Below, piece after piece: positions 26,001 through 36,866 of a stretch of DNA of 64,000 bases. The position numbers and the translations under genes are program-made. The notes under the pieces are model-generated. The model had not been told where the DNA came from and did not search any database. It saw only the letters and a program-made list of their open reading frames with translations. The first letter of the stretch is position 1, and each line of letters starts with the position of its first letter. Origin of the DNA: Wyeomyia smithii (Eukaryota > Arthropoda > Insecta > Diptera > Culicidae); NCBI RefSeq assembly GCF_029784165.1, contig NC_073696.1, positions 241,288,892 to 241,352,891 on the forward strand, read 5' to 3'.

Positions 26001-29000
26001 AGCGATATAAAAACGATGAAACACTCGTTCTAAAGCACGTTTTCAACCACCATTTCATGAACAAAACTTTCAAATCGTTTCTACTGTTTTTTTTTTTGAA
26101 AATCTGAAGGGCGCAATTTTTTTCAATTTATAATTTATCTGACATGCTAAACTATAAAGCTGTCTACTGTAAAGATGTCTACCATCGAACTATCATTAAT
26201 GCTACTGTTCGTTTATTACTATCCGTCATCGCACCCGCTTTTTAACATCCAATTCCGGTGGAGAGAAATCAGTTTTTTTCCTTAAAAAGCTAACTTTAAA
26301 CTTTTATTACTCATCAATTATATGCACAATTTACACAAACTTGCATTGCACACTGGGCCAGAAATGGAATCTAGCGGAACGAAATTAATAGCGCTCTTAG
26401 GGTTTGACCAATCGGTTTCCGATCTTCTACAAAGTTTCTTGGTATAGTTAGGGCGTCATTTTAGATGTTTAAATTGGTTCGGAATTCAGCCGCAAAGGTG
26501 GCGTTGCGATGCCATCTTCTTTCCCTTACACGCTAGAGCTTTGCGGTGTTCGACAAGGTTGTAGATCTTTAAATTCCATGAAACTTTACAGAATATACAA
26601 AATTTCTAACTCTCCAAGTTTCAGAGATCTACGAGTTTTTATAAATTTCGTCTGAATTTCACGTTTTATTGTGATAATTTTATGAATTCACTCGAAATAA
26701 TTCCTTACAAATTTTTTTCTCGATAGAAATTGAATAATTACGTCGTTTGCATCCGAGAACAGAAGTTTCTTAAGCACTTAAGTGAAAATAATACACAAAA
26801 TTTGAAAAAAATACATAATTTTGTGAAGTAGATATCTCAGCGGGTAGCAAGTAGTAGCAAACCAAATTTTTTTCTAAAAATTGTCCATCAAAAAATCTTC
26901 ATTTTCTGAAAATTTGGAAGAGGTGTTTTTTGGTGTTTTTGTGATATTTCAGTTTGAATATAACCATAGTAATAGATTCATTAAATTTTCGTTTTTGTTT
27001 CTCGGTGCGCGGTTTTGATTTTGTTTCTCGCACACAGAGAAAGAAACAAACTTGTCACTATCGTGAAAAATAACAAAACAATTAGAAATGCTCTAAATCA
27101 CAATTGAAGAAGTTAAGATATTTTGCTGTCACTCGCCAAAACCTTGATAACAACTACCGAAAAACGTGTAATTGAGCTCTTGCTATATTAAGTTAGGGGC
27201 CATCCTCATACCACGTGGACAGATTTTTAACGATTTTGATCCCCCCCCCCCCTTTCCCCCTCCGTGGACAACTGCTCATATAAATTCTTAAAAAAATGTA
27301 TGGACCGTGGACATTCGCCAAACCACCCCTAATCTAGCATGAGTTTTATCGATTAAATGTCAAACAATTTTTAATTTTAAAATTTTCGTTTGAATCGTTC
27401 TGGGCTCCAATTTCAACTATTTTCGTTAGGTTTGCTTTTTGCTTAGACAGGAAAATTTTATCAATTCGCTAAATTAAATGATTGTCTTGGTAGTGCAGCT
27501 ACGAACAAGGGTTTGATTCGAATATGTACGAAATGACAGCGATTAAATAAGAGAGATCCATTTTTTTAGTATATATTATTATTTATAACGTTTTAACGTC
27601 TCAGCATTCAGAAATGCACTGTTAGATAAAATTGCAGCAAATACTAGAGTTGCAATTCTCTCTATTATTTGTTTTAACGGAATATAAGAATACCGTAGTC
27701 CTACGTCATGCGGTCGTGTCTTGAATACCACCCTCCTACTTTTGCGATGAGCAATTGGTCGATTATTCATTCTCACATCTACTGGAGGTAATAACTGAAT
27801 TTTTAACAAAATTGCTTTTGGTTCTCACCCGAAACAGAATATATGACATTGCAACGGTAGCCTTTATGAACCAAAACATATAAATTATATTTTCAAAAGA
27901 CAGATGAAATATTGCTCGATAATGGAAACTAGATTTGCAATATTTTCTACGCAGTTTATTTTTTGAAAATAATTCGCATCGTGTAATAACACAACAAATA
28001 TATTTGCTATAGAATGCGCGAGGAGCTTTCGGTATTGTTCGAGCAAATAGATTTTTAACCAAATATTTGTTAAAGTGTAATAGTGTAACAAATCTATTTG
28101 CGCGAAGAAAAAAATTCTGCAAATAAATCAGGTACCGAATATTGCGAATATTTGTCTCGTTTAATGTCTGCTTCACACTGCGAGAGGAACCGTTAAGACA
28201 ACCGGCTAATGGAAATAGCAGCAGTTTTAAAACGAATCACGAAGCTCGTGTTGTTTGTACCTAGGATATGAATCATCGTCTTAACTCTATCATCCAGCCA
28301 CACGCACTCGCACTCGCACTCGCGAGTGCTAGCGTTCAGGAATCCAATGTGCACAAGCGAGAACGTGTAAAGATGTGTGCACTCGCGCACGGCGCAAGCA
28401 TCAGCCACTCGCGAAATATTTCTTTTCTTTGTGAACTGTTCGTAGCGGCCGGCAGAAGAGTGAGAGTAAGCCCAAGTAACAATATCAGTTTTACGATGCA
28501 CTTGAAGAAGCTTTAATTGCTTGTCCTTTAAAACAGTGTATAAATCTTATTATTCCCACAAACTGCTACAAATCAGCCGTAAAATCCTCATATGATCGAG
28601 GAGGCCCATACTAGAGAAGGTGCTCGAGAATAGTTCCTAAAGTTCGCATAAAACTCTATATTTTTATCGATATGTACTCATAATAGCATTTAGGAGTTAC
28701 TCAGAGCCATGAAAAAACTATAACAAATTTCGAGAGTTTTATAAATTAGGTTTGCGATCCTTTTTTTGGCTAATTTCGCTTGGAACAGAATTTATTTTGA
28801 AGCAATTGCAGCAAATTGGAGCAATTAATGAAACAAAAAAATTTCTGAATTTTCGTTAAGTTAAGGTTTACTAGACTATTGAACATTTTACTAAACTTTG
28901 TGTTTCACTGCTAAACTACCAAAATTATTAGTAGCATTGAGAATTACGGTCTTTTATTACCGTTTAATTACAAATGGCTATTATTTTGACGGAGTCAATC

Positions 29001-32000
29001 ACAGTCAGTTCGCCATATTTGTCGATGGTTTTATATTAATCCCTCATGAGACGGCTTCCAACTAAAACTTCTTGTGCAAGACTAATAATATTTTTTTAGT
29101 ATCTCGATAAGCTGCTATTTACTTATTGCATTATCGGAGAAGAATACTTGCGCTTGAATAAAACACGTTTGAACTTTTCAAGACAAACAAATTTTATCTG
29201 GGATAGCTTCCTTTCCCATTTGACAGCTGTTTGTTTACAGTCAAGCATCAAGCTGATTATGAGCTCGAACGGATGGAGATATGACCTGATACTGAAGTGA
29301 AAGACAATCCAGTGCCACCTTCAAAGAAACGCAAGCTATCAATGCTCACAAGCAATAATAATTTAGTGAAGGATTTCAACAACGTTTACAAGCAAATGGT
29401 GGTGACACCGGAAGAATTACTCATAGGAATGATTGCTGCATCCAAGCCCATGGTTAATTGCTTAAATTTCTTGTTCCTTTTACATGTTTTTAATTTATCA
29501 AATCGGTTATAGGCTAGGGCCTTTAAACACGAATGGACAAAATGAAGAAATGCAACATAATGCACGAAGCAGGGGCATAAATATCATTTTTTGATGCTTA
29601 TTTTCAACAAAAGTATACACGCTTAAATGATTTGATTTAAAATGATGTAGGTTGATTTGACTTAAGGAGTTAGTTGCTTGAATGAGCTGAAGAATGTTTG
29701 TTTATTTTAGATTCTTTTCTTTCGTGAAGGTTTTCTCTTTCATGAGACAAAATGGGCTTAAGAAAAAATTTTGGGCAGATTTTCAAGATAGATTCATCTT
29801 AAAAATAAGTACCATAAAACTATCGTAAAACTCTCATGAAGTTTTACGGAAGTTTCTCATAGGTATTTTAAAAGGGATATTAAGTAGGTTTCAAAACCGC
29901 TCCTCAGGTTCATTGGACTTATTGATGAAAAAGTTTTATGGAGGACTCTTCAAGTGATCTTTAATTACTGTTGGAAACTGTTGATAAATAAAAACCACAA
30001 GTTCTTAAAAAACCTTGTGTTAAAACTCGATATATTCAGTAATGTTTTGATAAAACTACCATAAAGTATAAATAAAACTAAATCGCATCAGGATTCTTAC
30101 TTGAGAGGGGACATACTTCTCATATTCACATGGGAATGAATAGGACACAGCTGCTCCTCACTTTCTTAGCAACACTGGTTGTATCATGCACTGCAACCCG
30201 ATACATTTTGTAACGCGACACCATCGCTAAATTTCGCTTTTTCAACCTTCGATACGATACGTTCAGATATCTGCTCTGCTGTAAGTTCTTGAACCCTGGT
30301 TTCTTCTAGACATTTGTTTCGGAGACAAAATCTAACAAAATGACATATTACAAAATAGAATACACTGATTTTTTAGCAAAATCTTCCCAAAATCATTTCG
30401 GTGTGTCAATGGTGTCGCGTGAAGCAAAACAGTCTCCTGCAAATGGTGTCGCGTTACGAAAATGCGAGCTTTCTAAATGTGGGCATCATGATAAGTTTTT
30501 AGTCATACTATCTTCGGCAAAGTTGTTGTTTAGGTTAACACCAATAAATTTATGCTATCACAGTTACATTTAGTTCAAAGTTACGTCGATGGGGCGTTTC
30601 AGATTTATATTATTTCACCGCTAATCGTACTGAGAATTATTTCCTTCATAAAAAAGTTATATCTCATTCAGATTTTAACCTTTTTTGATACAGTTTTTCT
30701 TGAAGTCAAGGGGAAACAAGTAGTTTATGCAAAGATATCCCTCCATTATTCGACTGTCAAACAAAAATAGCTGTATCTTTATGAAACATTGGGCCCTTTT
30801 ACTGAAGCCTCGGAGAGCAACTCGTCTCGTTTTTGTTTTTCTGCTACAATCTTACTCAAAATTCCACTAAAATTGCAAATCTGTTGAGGTTTTCAAGAAT
30901 AAAAAATATAAAAATATACTTGAAGTAAGAAAAAATATGTGAAAACACGAATAAATCCGTTTTTTAGGGTTTTTTGTGGCTTGTGTGTTGGAATATTAGA
31001 TAGTGTCGTAACCATCAATAACTGAGTTTGATAGGAATATTGTTAATTTATAATGTACCTAGAGTTTGATTTGTTTTAATGAATGTTGAAAATTTTTTTT
31101 TTATTGCTTTATTAAGGGGTTATATACCTTTTTAGTTTTCAAAAAACCGAAAAATTTTTTATTGTATTATCTTCAAATACAACATCTTGAGAACATTTTC
31201 ACAAATTTTCATAAAGATCTGAGCAATAGGAAGAAAGTTAGAGCGATTTGCAGCGCGCCTCGCCTCGGCCGCATAAGCTAAGCTTGAAACTTTACACGCG
31301 ATTATCTCGGAATTATTTTTTTCCGAAAAATGACTTTGCCGTGATCCTAATTGCGGGAAAACTACTGAACCGATTTCCTTCATCTTTGTCTATTAAATTT
31401 TCGTTAATAAATTCGCCGGTCCTTGAACGATCGCTTTTCAAAACATACAGTTACATTTTGCCGCAAAAAAATTTTTAATGCAATTTTTAGCGCTCAAAAC
31501 GTGCATTTTTTGGGAAAAACGTTCCCATTTGTACTGAAAACAAAATACTCATAAAAGCGATCGTTCAAGGACCCAGCACACTTCTAAACTAATGAAATAA
31601 TATGAGTTTTTAATTTCGGTTGACCCGCTGAGTCTCTATCAGGATCACCGCAAGCCTCTGCAAAAAAATAGCGTTTCGGAGAAACGGCCATTACTCCAGT
31701 AATAATTGGTATATCTCAAAATCAAACGTATTATTTGTTGTTGATAAACTGTACTTTCAGAAAAATACCTCTTTGATGCAATGAAAATGGTGCTATGCAC
31801 TTAAAAATAGATTCAAACTTCCCTCATTTTTCTCGACCAAAAAGGTATATAACCCCTTAAGGCGGTCGTTGGTGTTGGTGTGTTGAAAAGGTATTATTCA
31901 GCAACTCCCCAAGGAACGAAGTGAAGTGTAATTGACCTAGTTGTTTTCGTGTTTCGGAGATTTGAGCATTGAAGACCAACGAGTTTCCATCGTTTGATAT

Positions 32001-35000
32001 TTAGGTATATCGTTTAGGTATAATACGTTTTCAATTTTTGACTAGAAGTAAAAACATTACCAGAGTATATGTAGTGTACGTAAGGTTTCTGTTTTATTCT
32101 CTGTCCTGTGGCAATGATTATTGTTGATGTGTTTTTCGTAAATAATATGGTTGCCAAAAAGCAAAGAAAAACTAGACACTAAACCTAGCAATTGAATCAA
32201 TTGCTCAAGAAACAGCATAAGTCTATTTGGGGTTAAAATAGTCAAATACACTGTTTTACGCTTCATTTGAAATTATAATATATTCGCGTTCCCATAATTT
32301 ATTTTAGTTTTCAAGCCCAAAGATATTTTTACATTTTTAATGTTATCTGTTAACCATTTTAGTAATTTCATGGGTTTCCATTGCCATTTAATATGTAATG
32401 ATCTAATTCCGGTGAAAAGCAAACTTCTCACTTCTAGGTGGATATAATTCGATGCAGATGAATATATGAATATATATGATTTCATGTTGTATTATCAATA
32501 TACCTTGACAAAAGCTCAAAAACTCGTTTTTGGTAATTTTATAAAATCACATAAAATTTTCGTAACGCGACACCATAACTTTGACCCTATTGTAACTTTG
32601 AGTAGAATGCACCAATTTCACATACCAGCATATGCTAAGAAAGGTCTCATCGAGTACTAAGAAAATCCTGAATACTACTTTTCTACAGTTTGTAACATTT
32701 GCACAATACGAAAAAAACTACTATTTTTGTAACGCGACACCATAATGAAGGACCTGTTTTTCAATTACCCACCAATTGAATCTACAAAATAGCAGCAACA
32801 ACTACGTTTAGGCCATGAATACGTCCATACAAACCCTTTACTTCCTGATGTATCACATCCCCATAGCTTCAAAATAGTATCATTTAAGCATATTTTTTAA
32901 AAATAATGTCAAAACTATGATTTTATTATTTTTTTTGCATGTAAATTCAAATGAAACAAACGTTTTCCGTGAATTTCAATTTATCCTCTTTCACATACAC
33001 AAATATTCTGGGTCAAATATGCAGTTTGAAAGTTTTGATGTCTTGGCGTAGAAGAGCTAGGAATGTGTCTAATGCGTTTTTATTTATTCGAATCATTGCA
33101 TCATGTTTTCAATCGTTTCTTCTATATGACTAAAAAAATCCAAATTAAATAAATCGACGCTTGTTTACTTTTCTCTACATGTTCTCTTATTTTTCGGGAT
33201 ACCGTGATTTCCCGAAAAATCAAATTTTTATTTCCCGAATTCCGGGAAGCTGGAAACCGTTGAAAAATGGACGTTCTACGTACGACCATCCAAAAAACTT
33301 TACTCAATAATGTACCGTACGACGATTTTGAAATTTTTACAAGATCTCATTCTGTGTATTTTCCTATCCGATCCTATGAAGAATTTTGTTCGAGAACGCT
33401 TTAAAATCAAAAAATAAATAGTTAATGATAAAAACCTTTGTTCAACTCAAGTAGAAGTTTGCAACATAACGCTGCACTTTTTAGCATTTAAGCATTGCTC
33501 TATCATAATTTGAACTCCATAAAATCGTGAAAGAAAAAACATACATGACACCCATATGCGTCCACCTGGAAGCTCAGTCCCTTAATACCCAGTAAGTCAC
33601 ATATAATCTGCCCCATTACTTGGGTCAAAATGCGAGCCCTAAGCCCTACGTTCTCTAAACCACGTGTTACTCTGCAAAACAGGTACCTGAAATTATAAAT
33701 AGCACTCCGGATACGAAGTAACAGATTTTTCGCCTCGTCGAACACATGGCCATCAGGAACAGTACATAGCTGATCACCAGCACCAGATTGGAGGTGAGAA
33801 AAAACGGTGACGAATGGGTTACTGTATCTAGAATTAAAAAAAAAAAAACAAGGTAAGATAAAAAGTGTCCAATCGAATCGGTTGTTGATTTTGCTGGTTG
33901 AAAAAAAAAATAGAGTAACAAAAAGCACACTATTGAACACCACCGATGCGGAAAATCTATCTTTATCGAGTATGGAAATTCTAGAATAACCCGTACCTAT
34001 TTATGAGTGGATACGCTTCCGTTTTTAGTTGGTGACACGATGGCCCTTTCTCACTTCGCCTTGTTGCTCGGCGAGTTGTTTATTTTGTGCATGCAATTAT
34101 GGAGGATGTAGGAACGAGAAGGTTTCAACAGCACCGCAAGCAAGCACTGTGAGTCCTAATGACCCAAAATGCATGCCTCACTTATAATAGGATCAATTTT
34201 CGTTTTCCCTGTTTGTTATCACAGCAATGCACCGGTTAGGCGCCCTCCCCCACCTCCCGGTTTCTTTTCTTTCCGCCTGCGATGCACAAAAGAGAACCTT
34301 TAATCCTTCCGGTGCTGCTGGCTGTACAATATCGGTTGAGTTCGTGTGTAGAACAGCAAAGTGTGATATATTACCACACAAAAAAAACGAGAATAAAGTG
34401 ACATAGAGAGAACACAATCACATCGCATGAACATCAAAGCCAGACTATTGGAGCTGATGTTACACGATGGGAAAGTTGACTCCAGCCAATCTGAGGGCTC
34501 TAATAACTGTATTACAACCTGTTTATCACAAGAAGAGAGCGATGGAGCAGGATATCATCGAGTGGTAAACCGCTATATAGACCAATTTGTACGGTCGCTC
34601 TGCCGTCAATGGACCAACAAACGGTCGAATAAAGTGGAAATTGATTCTAAGACCGCTCGAAGATAGCCGGAGAGAGAACGTTTCCCTCGCGGGAAAAGTG
34701 GGTCACTTAATTCTTTTTCACTTATCGATGGTGTTCTTGTTCGCACGCTTGCCATACTCACAGGGAATAGCGTTTGTCGAGTCGTGCGGATCCGGATTGT
34801 AGTCCTCCTGGGGGAAGTAGTCGATCGTAGTGCAGTGAAACTCGGATACGGCCGGGCCCGGTGTGCCGCCTCCTCCTGTGGAGGGCGGGAGTAAAAGAAA
34901 TAAATATAAGTGGAAGAAAAGTAAAGCTCTAAATCGATTGGATTTACTAACAGAAAGGGATCTTGTTTGTCTCTCGATAGCGGTGGGGTTTGACGTACTA

Positions 35001-36866
35001 CCATCGATTAGATTAAGCTCTCCAACATTACATAATACTATTATTAGGGCCGGCTCATTCCACGTAAACAACATAGGGGATTGTAGGTGGTACGAAGATG
35101 TCCACTATTGTCCACGGGAGAAGGTATTGTTTTCGGCTCAACCAACTTTAGAAAATATGGTTATAATTTGAATTTTTGGTTGTTTTTCACTGCATTTGAA
35201 ATCAATTTGTTTGTTGGCCTCTGAAAGCATTCTTCCTTTTTTTTCCACCAAATTTGGATTATTTATTGTCCGTTTTTTCTGACGCCTGAAGCAATTTCAA
35301 ACCATTTCGAAATAAATTCATGATTGCCTCATTTTTTTGATGTTTTATTGCTTTCAAAGGTGTTTTTAGCCAGCCTGAACTAAATTTAGATTTTCTATAT
35401 TCTAAAAACGTTTTTGGAGGATACAAGCCGTCTTTTGCCGTTTTGGTGGGAGATTCAAGAGACGATTCGTTTGATGAAATGTCATGTTTTGACAAAGGTA
35501 TATTCTTGTTTTGTTTTGAATACAACATTTTTTAAGTCTCCAATGTCGCTAAATATATAGATGCGCAGTAACCCTTTAATGGAGACGGATGGTGATTTTG
35601 TTGAATAGCATTAACTGTTTTTTCCGCTACAAATGTTGTAATTTTCAACGATTTTGCACATATTAAAACCATACCAGAAAAAAAATTCTACGTAATATTA
35701 AATTTGCTAATACACATTTTAGTAACCCAGAGTATGGAAAGTGCAATCAAATTCAAACTGCATATTCAATAACGAATATTCATAACAAGACATGATAATG
35801 GCTGGGCTTATGATAAAGTATGTGTATACAAATCTCTCGGAAACTATGGAAACAGTTTTATTCTGATAATTTTCGGAGAAAATATCTGACGCTTTTTAAA
35901 AATAATATAATATGGGAATTCTGACCTTGCAAAAATCTGATATGTCAGGTTCTGCTGATTTTTTTAAATCATGTTAGTTTTCTTAATACAGGAAATATAT
36001 ATAAAAATCGAAAAGACCAATTTTGAGGAAATCAATATTAAATATTTTTATCATAATTTATTAGAAATAACTTGTTAAAAACAAATATCTTTTGGTTTTG
36101 TGTACAGAACAAGTATAAATTCATATATTTTTTGTCAGGCTGTATATTTTATTCCTTTTTCTAAAAACATTGAATTATATGAAACTTGCAACCTAAACCA
36201 AAAAGAAAGAAATAAACTAAACACAATAATGATGTAAGTGATCTCAGCTGTGAATTACGGGTTGTGTTCAGAGCTACAAAACGAGCGATATACAAAGGTT
36301 CACAAATCTCAATACATATTTTGGTGATAATGATGATCAGATATTGCGAATGCCTGAACTGTTAGGGATAATTTGGTTTCTCTCGATGATTGCTGAGATT
36401 GCTACAAGGTGAATAAAAGAAACTCTTTCTTTCGCCTCTTAAGTAAAACTGTTTCTCTCCTTTAACGTATACGAACCCACCGACGGAAAACCTCGTCAAA
36501 CGGTGTGAAACATTGCGTCGTTTCCGTCAGTGGTAATTTCCTTTTCTTATTATCGGCCTCTCCTTATTGAATTGGCTACTGCTCTGGTTTACGGAACGCT
36601 CGATTGGATTTGCTCAAATGTTGCAATTTAACCGATAAAAATGAATGGGTGGAATGGCTCTACATTCTGAAAGAAAAAAAAAACAACGCTCACCGATTTT
36701 ACTGCACAGCATCCAGAGAGATGATTTGGTGTATTTAGTCAGGTAGACACCCTCATCCTTTTGATTGTAGTTCATCGTACCGTTGTAGTTTCCATTCGGA
36801 ATTTTCTCCTCCGTTAATAGCCATTGTGGTCCAGCCACTGCCGCTATGACTAGCGCGACGGAAAAG
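17054..36866 (-). CDS. stg1: stargazin/TARP-like tetraspan protein (claudin/CACNG family), 5' incomplete
   Basis: Auxiliary subunit-type membrane protein: TARPs bind AMPA/kainate receptors and relate to calcium-channel gamma subunits. Exons in transcript order: 36694-36866, 34762-34875, 33687-33827, 17568-18690, 17054-17513. All carry GT/AG borders and fitting phases. The first shows the end of TM1 and the first extracellular loop ('VAGPQWLL', N-glycosylation site NGT, claudin-type 'SLWMLC'). The second has 'EFHCTTIDYFP'. The third has TM2 and the start of TM3 ('NLVLVISYVLF', 'ICYFVSGVLFIISG'). The fourth completes TM3, has TM4 ('FLLYVFGFIITELSGIL'), then a long Ser/Asp-rich cytoplasmic tail. 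The last has a seven-His run and ends in GTAV, a class I PDZ ligand. The start-codon exon, with most of TM1, was not found and must lie above 36866. Family assignment is firm from the loop pattern; the symbol follows fly/bee Stg1 and is inferred. Confidence 0.88.
19472..19678. mobile_element. Tc1/mariner-type MITE (copy A)
   Basis: Flanked by TA (19472-19473 and 19677-19678), with inverted ends CACTAAAGTCGC / CACTAAGGTCGC. The interior is built of repeated 'acgcgtaaattccggaatccgcg' blocks, so the whole is GC-punctuated and palindrome-rich. TA duplications are the mark of the Tc1/mariner superfamily. No coding capacity. Confidence 0.7.
20233..20373 (+). pseudogene. LINE RNase H fragment
   Basis: The frame reads 'VSLYWVLGHCEIEGNEK' then 'FVGPEPFCGVS', matching the RNase H region of the LOA-type LINE at about 39780-39900 ('WVPGHCGIDGNERADE', 'FIGKEPFCGLS'). 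It is on the + strand, opposite to both large LOA copies. Stop at about 20371. A truncated relic. Confidence 0.7.
20560..21115 (+). pseudogene. RTE/JAM1-like reverse-transcriptase relic
   Basis: Frames here contain 'PPSIDEVKKAVKKLGRTASPGAD', then, after a frameshift, 'CSNYRGITHLNTVYKILFRI', 'LHETFNGEYQQRGRSTTN' and 'FTLRHILDKFRVFNVQTLIDFSAAYDSVKRN'. This is the N-terminal half of an RTE-clade RT, as in JAM1 of Aedes. Several frameshifts and stops are present. The catalytic YADD block is not reached. Confidence 0.7.
21160..21605 (+). repeat. two-unit diverged tandem repeat
   Basis: A block running 'tcgaat...ttgttta', 'gggctcaaa', 'cgtcttctcga', 'agctcg.tcggacat', 'acgtgcctcaa.gcggtcaaagtttc' occurs at about 21163-21273 and again at about 21486-21597. 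A weaker third relative is at about 25180-25260 ('cgtttagcggtaggac...cgtcttctcgg'). Function unknown; probably the interior of an old mobile element. Confidence 0.6.
21915..22230. mobile_element. hAT-like MITE
   Basis: The ends are inverted: CAGTGGTTCACAACCTGGGG on the left and, reverse-complemented, CAACGGTTCTCAACCTTTTT on the right. This is the CAGNGGTTCTCAACC type of hAT/Charlie elements. The flanks gtctataa (21907-21914) and gtatatta (22231-22238) agree at 6 of 8 positions, consistent with an aged 8-bp target duplication. 'GGGGTACGC' recurs inside. No transposase. Confidence 0.65.
22247..22427. mobile_element. Tc1/mariner-type MITE (copy B)
   Basis: Same family as 19472-19678: TA at both edges, ends CACTAAGGTCGCTTTTTACG and, inverted, CACTAAAGTCGCTTTTTACG, with internal 'tttacgcggattccggaatt' repeats. 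It starts only 16 bp after the right end of the hAT-like MITE at 22230. Confidence 0.7.
22530..23050 (+). pseudogene. mariner/IS630-type transposase relic
   Basis: The first frame encodes a helix-turn-helix region ('CTIFKRLKSCGVKQDFVYETINRYK') and the linker 'GRPRSAKKPQVVEIVRERI'. After a frameshift, other frames give 'KVHGVSESFQKNMLARTEMIL', 'HKFIYCGEELF' (the first catalytic Asp appears replaced by Gly) and 'GAVCNGQYDGFYG'. The layout is that of a Tc1/mariner transposase, from a lineage different from the ITmD37E copy at 42.9-47.9 kb. Multiple stops and frameshifts; dead. Confidence 0.6.
23163..23340 (+). mobile_element. tRNA-derived SINE-like sequence
   Basis: Contains 'tttggtaagcggg' resembling an internal A box and 'gggttcgaatctt' resembling a B box about 20 bp later, followed by a unique tail. 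It does not fold as a complete cloverleaf, so it is a SINE head rather than a tRNA gene. Orientation is + by box order. Confidence 0.5.
23947..25168. mobile_element. TTAA-flanked inverted-repeat element (piggyBac-type ends)
   Basis: TTAA stands at both edges (23947-23950 and 25165-25168), with perfect inverted ends CCGTTATGTACTCGGCA. Homology between the arms continues inward in patches ('caaaagattgg', 'aaatccggatct', 'caataaaacc'). The centre (24185-24735) has two direct ~190-bp units followed by two inverted ones, each containing 'gaaatcactccaggaatc', 'gcagattcc.gtggggccct' and 'tagaaaccctagcaat'. A near copy of the right end also sits at about 24945-24975. TTAA plus CC-starting ends fit piggyBac-like non-autonomous elements. 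Confidence 0.65.
25400..25642. mobile_element. MITE with 8-bp target duplication
   Basis: The ends read AAACATTTCAAAAGGTCCTA inward from both sides. The flanks ttttagat (25392-25399) and ctctagat (25643-25650) match at 6 of 8 positions. 243 bp with no coding capacity. Superfamily (hAT or P) not resolved. Confidence 0.6.
27193..27332. mobile_element. short TTAGGGG...CCCCTAA MITE
   Basis: Starts TTAGGGGCCATCC and ends ACCACCCCTAA, with internal 'ccacgtggacag' and 'ccgtggacattc' halves separated by a poly(C) tract at about 27241-27251. This looks like the widespread insect repeat family with ends of the type AGGGG..GTCCA and a C-rich centre; that resemblance is from memory. Confidence 0.45.
27690..27745 (-). 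repeat. dispersed 50-bp repeat, copy 1
   Basis: On the minus strand it reads 'gtaggagggtggtattcaag', 'acacgaccgcatgacgtag', 'gactacggtattct'. The same order occurs on the + strand at 58462-58512 with one small insertion. Shorter GACGTGGGACTA relatives lie at 43777 and 45318. Confidence 0.6.
28295..28395. repeat. CACTCG-type low-complexity tract
   Basis: Short tandem 'cactcg' units at about 28302-28325, with further 'actcgcg' repeats to 28395. No domain is apparent in the frames across it. Confidence 0.5.
29255..29465 (+). pseudogene. possible coding relic or unplaced exon
   Basis: A frame with gene-like composition encodes 'DNPVPPSKKRKLSMLTSNNN', including a PSKKRKLS cluster like a nuclear localisation signal, then 'EELLIGMIAASKPM'. 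It runs into a GT at about 29454 that could be a donor. A TGA just upstream blocks extension towards 'MSSNGWR'-like sequence starting at the ATG near 29258. I do not recognise the family. It lies on the strand opposite to the host intron, so it may be a gene fragment or processed relic. Confidence 0.3.
30205..32745. repeat. TAACGCGACACCAT motif cluster
   Basis: The 14-bp motif TAACGCGACACCAT or a close form occurs at about 30211, inverted at about 30410 (partial, 'atggtgtcgcgt') and 30450 ('atggtgtcgcgtta'), and direct at about 32563 and 32730. Chance recurrence of a CpG-rich 14-mer in AT-rich DNA is unlikely. Between the two groups lies the TTAA element at 31112-31860. Confidence 0.5.
31112..31860. 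mobile_element. TTAA-flanked MITE
   Basis: TTAA at 31112-31115 and 31857-31860, with inverted ends GGGGTTATATACCTTTTT on both sides. 749 bp, without a transposase. Internal segments repeat 'cgatcg.tt.aa' around 31425 and 31558. GG-starting termini with TTAA are more like Kolobok-type than piggyBac, but the superfamily is unproven. Confidence 0.65.
33828..34761 (-). other. intron of the stargazin-like gene
   Basis: Donor GTGAGT after 34762 and acceptor TTCTAG before 33827, phase 1. It contains a poly(A)-rich tract near 33836 and no recognised element. Confidence 0.75.
34876..36693 (-). other. intron of the stargazin-like gene
   Basis: Donor GTGAGC next to 36694 and acceptor CCACAG next to 34876, phase 1. 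AT-rich, with no element boundaries recognised and no coding frame of interest. Confidence 0.8.

Larger units (their letters stand above)
18691..33686 (-). other. 15-kb intron of the stargazin-like gene
   Basis: The acceptor CCCCAG abuts 18690 and the donor GTACCT abuts 33687 on the minus strand; the two exons join in phase (a split Gly codon). The intron holds at least six MITE-like elements, decayed RTE, RNase H and mariner pieces and a SINE, annotated separately. The subregions 18770-19440, 19690-20220, 25700-27190, 28000-29250, 29520-30200 and 32750-33680 contain nothing I could identify beyond AT-rich sequence. Confidence 0.8.

Noticed and set aside
33503..33943. 146-codon minus-strand frame overlapping the stargazin exon
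   Set aside because: It reads the exon in another frame and runs through both splice sites; the claudin-family residues lie in the alternative frame used at 33687-33827.
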